64,000 nucleotides of DNA, from NCBI RefSeq assembly GCF_003570905.1, contig NZ_QXJM01000048.1:62001-126000 (forward strand). Reading direction: 5' to 3'. The position numbers and the translations under genes were made by a program. Shown here piece after piece: positions 59,275-64,000 of the stretch. The notes below the pieces were generated by a model. It ran no database searches and was not told the DNA's origin. It saw only the letters and a list, made by a program, of their open reading frames with translations. Positions within the stretch are counted from its first letter, which is position 1, and each line of letters starts with the position of its first letter. The stretch is from Cohnella faecalis. Its GTDB lineage: Bacteria; Bacillota; Bacilli; Paenibacillales; Paenibacillaceae.

Positions 59275-61181
59275 CTAAACTGCGCTTTTTTCCATGTCGT
59301 CCGAAAATTGGCTGTTGTACAAGTCGGCGTAAAAACCGCCCTTGGAGAGCAATTCCTCGTGCGTCCCTTGTTCGATGACGCTGCCCTTGTTCATGACCAG
59401 AATAAGGTCTGCATCGCGGATCGTGGACAGGCGGTGCGCGATAACGAAGCTTGTGCGCCCCTCCATAAGCACGTTCATCGCTTTCTGGATTTGAACCTCC
59501 GTCCGCGTATCTACGCTGCTCGTCGCTTCGTCGAGAATTAGAATCGCCGGATCGGCCAATATAGCTCGCGCTATCGTCAGAAGCTGCTTCTGCCCTTGCG
59601 ACAGGTTGGACGCTTCTTCGTTCAGCACGGTGTCGTACCCTTCCGGCAGCGTCCGGATGAAGTGATCGGCGTGGGCCGCCTTCGCGGCTTCGACGATTTC
59701 GGCTTCCGTCGCCCCGGCTCGGCCGTAAGCGATATTGTCCATGATCGTGCCGTTAAACAGCCATGTATCCTGAAGCACCATGCCGAACAAGCTGCGAAGC
59801 GAGCCCCGCTTCATCTGAGCGATGTCCACTCCGTCCACGGTAATGCTGCCCCGTTCACCTCGTAGAAGCGCATCAGCAAATTCACGAGCGTCGTCTTGCC
59901 CGCACCGGTAGGTCCGACGATCGCGACCGTCTGTCCCGGCTTCACGTCGATGTTCATCCCCTCGATCAGCGGAGTGTCCGCATTGTAGCCGAAATGAACG
60001 TCGCGCAGAGCGACGTGGCCTTTCGGCTCGCGAACATCGCGGCTGTCGGCAGCTTCCGGCACTTCCTCCGGCTCGTCGAGCACCTCGAACACCCGCTCCG
60101 CGGAGGCGATAGTCGACTGAATGATGTTGGCGATATTGGCCGTCTGCGTAAGCGGCATCGTGAACTGGCGAGCATACTGGATGAACGCCTGAATGTCCCC
60201 GATCTTGATGGCGTTCCGCGTGACGAGAATGCCGCCGACGACGCTGATGGCAACGTACCCGATATTGCCGATCAGGTTCATGAGCGGCATGATGATGCCC
60301 GACACAAACTGCGCCTTCCAGCCCGACTCGTATAGACGGTCGTTCACCTCGTCGAACTTCGCGACGGCTTCGTCTTCTCGGCCGAACGCCTTCACAATTT
60401 TATGTCCCGTATACATTTCTTCGACGTGACCGTTCAGCTCGCCCAGTTCTTTTTGCTGCCCCTTGAAATACACCTGAGACTTTTTCGCGATTCCGCTAAT
60501 CGTAAGAAAGCTAAGCGGCAGCGTCAAAATGAGAATGACGGTCAGCAGCGGGCTGATCGTGAGCATCATGACGATAACGCCAATAATCGTAATCACGGAA
60601 GTAATAAGCTGCGTCAAGCTTTGCTGAAGCGTGTTGCTGATGTTATCGACGTCGTTGACGACCCGGCTCAAAATTTCGCCGTGCGTGCGGGAGTCGTAGT
60701 ATTTGAGCGGCAGGCGATTGAGCTTGTCGTTCACTTCGTTGCGCAAGCCGTATACCGTTCTCTGGGCGACTCCCGCCATTAAATATTGCTGGATGAAAGC
60801 GAACAAGGAGCTGACGATGTATAAGCCGCCAAGCAGCATGGCGATCCGCCAGATCGCTGCAAAATCGATTCCGCCTCCCATGAACCCTTCGAACAACTCT
60901 GTCGTGGCATGGCCCAATAATTTCGGGCTGTAAATGCTGAATGCCGTACTGACGATAGCAGTGACGAATACGGCGGTCAAATTCCAACGAAACGGCTTCA
61001 AATACCCCATCAGCCTTCGGAAAGAGCCTTTGAAGTTTTTAGCTTTTTGCCCGGGCATCATCATGCCGGGGCCAGGACCCATTCCCATCGGGTTCCGGCC
61101 TGGGCCGCCTCCGAATCCGGGACCTCCGCCGCCCTGCGCGCCCGAACGCGGAGCGCCTTGGCGCTGATCATGCCCGCTCAT
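59275..61181 (-). pseudogene. ABC exporter subunit 2, membrane-ATPase fusion (frame interrupted in the ATPase domain)
   Basis: About 635 residues if repaired. A Gly/Pro/Met-rich N-terminus (GGGGPGFGGGPGRNPMGMGP) precedes six membrane helices (about 55-330) and the ATPase with VGPTGAGKTTLVNLL, then after a frame change LSQGQKQLLTIARAI and ILILDEATSSVDTRTEVQ. The change is at a G run near 59851-59855; one more G gives RFYEVNGGSITVDGVDIAQM. ATG 61181 has GGAGGAGGAG upstream and overlaps the stop of subunit 1. With subunit 1 it forms a heterodimeric multidrug-type exporter (LmrCD/BmrCD/YheHI class). Confidence 0.86.
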
Positions 61182-62911
61182 GCGATCTCCTCCTCCGAAA
61201 GCTGGGATTCCACGATTTCGCGATAGACGGCACATTGCTCCAACAGCTCGCGATGTTTGCCGATGCCGGCGATGCGGCCTTCCTCAAGTACGATGATCCG
61301 GTCGGCGTCCATCACGGTACTAACTCGCTGCGCAACGATGAGTACGGTCGAGCCGGATACGGCCGTCTCCTTCTTGAGCGCCGCGCGCAGCTTCGCGTCG
61401 GTCTTGAAATCCAGCGCGGAGAAGCTATCGTCGAACAAGTAGATATCTGGCTGCCGAACGAGCGCCCGCGCAATGGATAGCCGCTGCTTCTGGCCTCCGG
61501 ACACGTTCGTTCCGCCCTGCGCAATGACGGAATTAAGGCCGTCCTGCATACCGGAAATGAATTCCGTCGCCTGCGCGATTTCGGCGGCGCGATTCACTTC
61601 GTCGTCGGACGCTTCCTCCTTGCCGTAACGGATGTTATCGGCGATCGAGCCTGTGAACAGCACCGCTTTTTGCGGCACGAGACCGATGCTTGAACGAAGC
61701 TGCTGCTGCGGAAGCTCCTTCACATCGGTGCCGCCAACCCGAATGCGGCCGCCTTGAATGTCGTAAAACCGCGGGATCAAATGAAGCAAAGTCGATTTTC
61801 CAGCACCTGTCCCTCCGATAATGGCGGTTATTTCCCCCGGCTTGGCCGCGAACGTGATACCGCTGACCGCCGGTTTTTCCGCTCCCGGATAGCTGAAAGT
61901 CACATCTTCGAATTCGACTAGTCCGCGTTCGCCCATTTTACGGCTTGGATTCGGAGCGTCGTGGATTACCGGCACCGTATCCAGCACTTCATTGATACGA
62001 ACGGCGGAGGCGGCGGCTCGCGGCACCATAACGAACATCATCGATACCATCATAAGAGAAAACATAATTTGCATCGCATATTGGAGGAACGCCATCAAAT
62101 CGCCGACTTCCATGCTTCCGGTCGAGATGCGCAAGCCCCCGAACCAAATGATGGACAATGACGAGAAGTTCATAATTAGCATCATCATCGGCATCATATA
62201 CGCCATGATCCGGTTGACTTTGACGGCTGTCTCGGTCAAATCGCGGTTCGCTTCGTCGAATCTCCTCTTCTCGTCGTCGATCCGGTTGAACGAACGTATG
62301 ACGCGGATGCCGGTAAGCGCCTCTCGCAGAACCAGATTCAGCTTATCCAGCTTTTTTTGCATTACCTTGAAATAAGGGATGCCGCGGCTGGCAATCAGAA
62401 AAATAGTTAATGCGAGAATCGGAATGACGGCGACGAGCACGAGCGACAGCGTCGCATCCTTGGATACGGCCATAATAATGCCGCCAATGCACATCATCGG
62501 CGCCATGACCATTAGACGCATCATCATCATGAGCACTTGTTGAACTTGGGTAATATCGTTCGTCGTCCGCGTGATGAGCGAAGCGGTTCCGATCTTATCG
62601 AACTCCTGCAGCGAAAATTTTTCGACATGGGAAAACACTCTGCTTCGGACGATCTTGCCGAATACCGAAGCTAACTTGGCAGACAAATAGCTGGCCATGA
62701 CAGCAACGAAAGTTCCAACGACCGTCACAAGGAGCATGAATCCGCCGATTTTCCAAATATAGGGGATGTCCTTTTTGATGATGCCGTCGTTAACGATGTC
62801 GGCCATCAGCGTCGGCAAATACAGCTCTGCCAACGATTGCAGCAGTACGAGAACAAGCACGGCTGTTACTTGAAGACGATAAGGCTTCAAATAACGAAAC
62901 AAGCGAAACAT
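61178..62911 (-). CDS. ABC exporter subunit 1, membrane-ATPase fusion
   Basis: 577 residues: six membrane helices (about 10-310; LQSLAELYLPTLMADIVNDG), then the ATPase with Walker A IGGTGAGKSTLLHLI, signature NVSGGQKQRLSIARAL and LFDDSFSALD. The Walker B ends in DD, with Asp in place of the catalytic Glu; this is the degenerate site typical of one half of heterodimeric exporters, while subunit 2 has DE. First gene of the pair; substrate unknown. Confidence 0.92.
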   Translation of the reverse strand: MFRLFRYLKPYRLQVTAVLVLVLLQSLAELYLPTLMADIVNDGIIKKDIPYIWKIGGFMLLVTVVGTFVAVMASYLSAKLASVFGKIVRSRVFSHVEKFSLQEFDKIGTASLITRTTNDITQVQQVLMMMMRLMVMAPMMCIGGIIMAVSKDATLSLVLVAVIPILALTIFLIASRGIPYFKVMQKKLDKLNLVLREALTGIRVIRSFNRIDDEKRRFDEANRDLTETAVKVNRIMAYMMPMMMLIMNFSSLSIIWFGGLRISTGSMEVGDLMAFLQYAMQIMFSLMMVSMMFVMVPRAAASAVRINEVLDTVPVIHDAPNPSRKMGERGLVEFEDVTFSYPGAEKPAVSGITFAAKPGEITAIIGGTGAGKSTLLHLIPRFYDIQGGRIRVGGTDVKELPQQQLRSSIGLVPQKAVLFTGSIADNIRYGKEEASDDEVNRAAEIAQATEFISGMQDGLNSVIAQGGTNVSGGQKQRLSIARALVRQPDIYLFDDSFSALDFKTDAKLRAALKKETAVSGSTVLIVAQRVSTVMDADRIIVLEEGRIAGIGKHRELLEQCAVYREIVESQLSEEEIA

Positions 62912-63045
62912 GGAATCAACTCGCTTTCTTTACGCATTCGAATTCAAGCATTGTAAGTCAGAATTATGAACCGAATATGAACGAATCGTGTTCGCGCGGC
63001 GGCCCCCAAATCTGGTTAAGTCTATTATATCCGGGCTTGGCTGCA

Positions 63046-63099
63046 TAAAAAATAGCGGCTGTCCCCTAAAGTCGTCTCGACCTTAGGGGACAGCCGCTA
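63046..63099 (-). terminator. Terminator of ssuB
   Basis: AGCGGCTGTCCCCTAA pairs perfectly with TTAGGGGACAGCCGCT, followed by six T residues on the minus strand. Confidence 0.92.
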
Positions 63100-63143
63100 A
63101 ATAAACGGCAAATCCGTATTTTTTTATTCTCTAGCCTGCCATT

Positions 63144-63917
63144 CTAGATGGAGTAGCTAAGCTCCTTCTTCGAACGAAGCTCATGCTCGTCGCGCTCCAG
63201 AATCCGATCCAAAATCAGCTTCTCGAAATAAGCGAAGTCGGCGTCGCGTTCCCTCGGCCGATCCAGCGTGATAGCGATATCCAGCTTGATCTGGCCCCGC
63301 TCGATCAGAATGACCCGATCCGCCAGCGCGACCGCCTCGCTGACATCGTGAGTGACGAGAATAGTCGTGAACTTGCGCTCGTCCCACAGCCGCTCGATCA
63401 AATCCTGCATGTCGATCCGCGTCAAAGCGTCCAGCGCTCCGAGCGGCTCGTCGAGCAGCAGCAGACCGGGCTCGCTCACAAGGGCGCGAGCCAGCGCGAT
63501 CCGCTGCCGTTGCCCACCCGACAAGACGCCGGGCCATTCCCCGGCCTTCTCCTCCAAGCCAACCTGGCGCAGAACGTTCAATACCCGCTCCCGGTCGCTG
63601 CCCGCCTTGACGCCGATTTTTACGTTCGCCTCCACCCTTTTCCACGGCAGCAGCCTCGCATCCTGGAACAGCATGCGGGTGTTGTCGCGAATACCGGTTA
63701 CTTCCGTATCATCGGACCGGATCGAACCTTCCGAAGGAGCGTCCAGACCGGCGATGAGCCGGAGCAGCGTGCTCTTGCCGCAGCCGCTGCGTCCGACGAC
63801 GGCTACGAACTGACCGGCCGGGATATCGAGATCGACACCTTGCAGAACGCGCTGATTGCCGAAAGTTTTGTTCAACCCTTCGATGCGCAGATGAACGCCT
63901 TGTGCCGTTTCGCTCAC
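63144..63917 (-). CDS. ssuB: Aliphatic sulfonate-type ABC transporter ATP-binding protein
   Basis: 257 residues. Walker A VVGRSGCGKSTLLRLIAGLD, Q-loop MLFQDARLLPWKRV, signature LSGGQRQRIALARAL, Walker B LLLLDEPLGALD and the switch His in ILVTHDVSEAVAL. The PWKRV-type Q loop marks the SsuB/TauB/nitrate subgroup. GTG 63917 has GGAGG at 8 nt; ATG 63923 is only 2 nt from that site. The permease gene ends 14 nt upstream. Taurine or nitrate specificity is possible. Confidence 0.88.
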   Translation of the reverse strand: MSETAQGVHLRIEGLNKTFGNQRVLQGVDLDIPAGQFVAVVGRSGCGKSTLLRLIAGLDAPSEGSIRSDDTEVTGIRDNTRMLFQDARLLPWKRVEANVKIGVKAGSDRERVLNVLRQVGLEEKAGEWPGVLSGGQRQRIALARALVSEPGLLLLDEPLGALDALTRIDMQDLIERLWDERKFTTILVTHDVSEAVALADRVILIERGQIKLDIAITLDRPRERDADFAYFEKLILDRILERDEHELRSKKELSYSI

Positions 63918-63931
63918 CTTCATCCCCTCCT

Positions 63932-64000
63932 TCATCGGTTTGCATAGTTCGGATGCCATTGCAGCAGCAGCCTTTCCAGCCCTTTGGCGGCCAAATCCGA
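63932..64000 (-). CDS. ssuC: ABC transporter permease, C-terminal end (partial)
   Basis: The last 22 codons before the stop (minus strand, TGA at 63934-63932) read SDLAAKGLERLLLQWHPNYA then NR, matching the C-terminus of SsuC-type permeases (..EKLLLRWHP..). The rest lies beyond the right edge. It is directly upstream of ssuB. Confidence 0.7.
   Translation of the reverse strand, partial: SDLAAKGLERLLLQWHPNYANR

Noticed and set aside
1..64000. tRNA, rRNA, prophage or plasmid-origin features
   Set aside because: No cloverleaf with a GGTTCRANYCC-type arm, no rRNA-like tract, no integrase or replication gene was seen in the intergenic regions.

Overview
The window looks like chromosomal DNA of a spore-forming member of the Firmicutes, most likely a Paenibacillaceae species (Cohnella or Paenibacillus type). 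Pointers are moderately high GC, strong AGGAGG-type ribosome binding sites, a gerP spore-coat operon, a YjcZ-type sporulation microprotein, a T-box leader, a ccpN-yqfL pair, LexA (DinR) and CcpA-type operators, and several AraC-regulated glycosidases. The genus is inferred from gene content, not from a marker gene. No rRNA, tRNA, prophage or CRISPR locus was found.

Layout. 1-1620: zinc ABC uptake genes (znuC partial, znuA) behind a probable Zur operator. 2046-4415: metG with a Met-specific T-box. 4465-7733: yidD, a small membrane protein, an alpha-crystallin-like protein diverging from gerPABCDE, and a yjcZ microgene. 7960-16014: PucR and AraC regulators, alpha-galactosidase melA and a GH42 beta-galactosidase. 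16011-22778: small membrane, coiled-coil and secreted proteins, an extraordinary 49% methionine protein, a MerR-type regulator, a tautomerase and a UPF0489 protein. 22878-30538: glycogen operon glgB-glgC-glgD-glgA plus a GH15 glucoamylase. 31159-34041: an SOS-box-controlled degenerate IS1595-type protein, a DUF3892 protein, an RluA enzyme, an ArsR-type regulator and a lone LytTR protein with a cre site. 34107-38879: central-carbon control (yqfL, ccpN, glpX, KDPG aldolase) and adenosine deaminase. 39049-43673: membrane proteins and a two-component system. 43795-47952: lutABC lactate oxidation with its FadR-type regulator. 48389-54136: rhamnose operon rhaEW-rhaA-rhaB-rhaR. 54327-58684: lipoate ligase, a LacI remnant coupled to a YkgJ protein, an AEC transporter, a GDSL hydrolase and a lipoprotein esterase. 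59275-62911: a heterodimeric ABC exporter. 63144-64000: the start of a sulfonate-type ABC transporter locus.

The main non-coding story is a set of intergenic repeats. A roughly 185-nt element made of four short palindromes spaced about 50, 61 and 50 nt occurs at 1742, 48111 and 58734, with a half copy at 18400. A second element with entirely different palindromes but nearly the same geometry sits at 44785. Other families are a long inverted-repeat element (35809, 55375, solo arms at 31003 and 59134) and a seven-unit 21-bp tandem array at 58955.

Regulation visible in the sequence ties genes together: paired CcpN boxes 17 bp apart overlie the promoters of both ccpN and glpX, ccpN seems to start at an AUC codon, the lut promoter carries a perfect FadR-type operator, and a LexA box fills the spacer of the IS1595-like gene's promoter.

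A technical caution: glgA, the histidine kinase, one exporter half and rhaB (three times) are all broken by apparent single-base losses, mostly in G or A runs. This pattern suggests sequencing or assembly indels rather than six independent pseudogene events.
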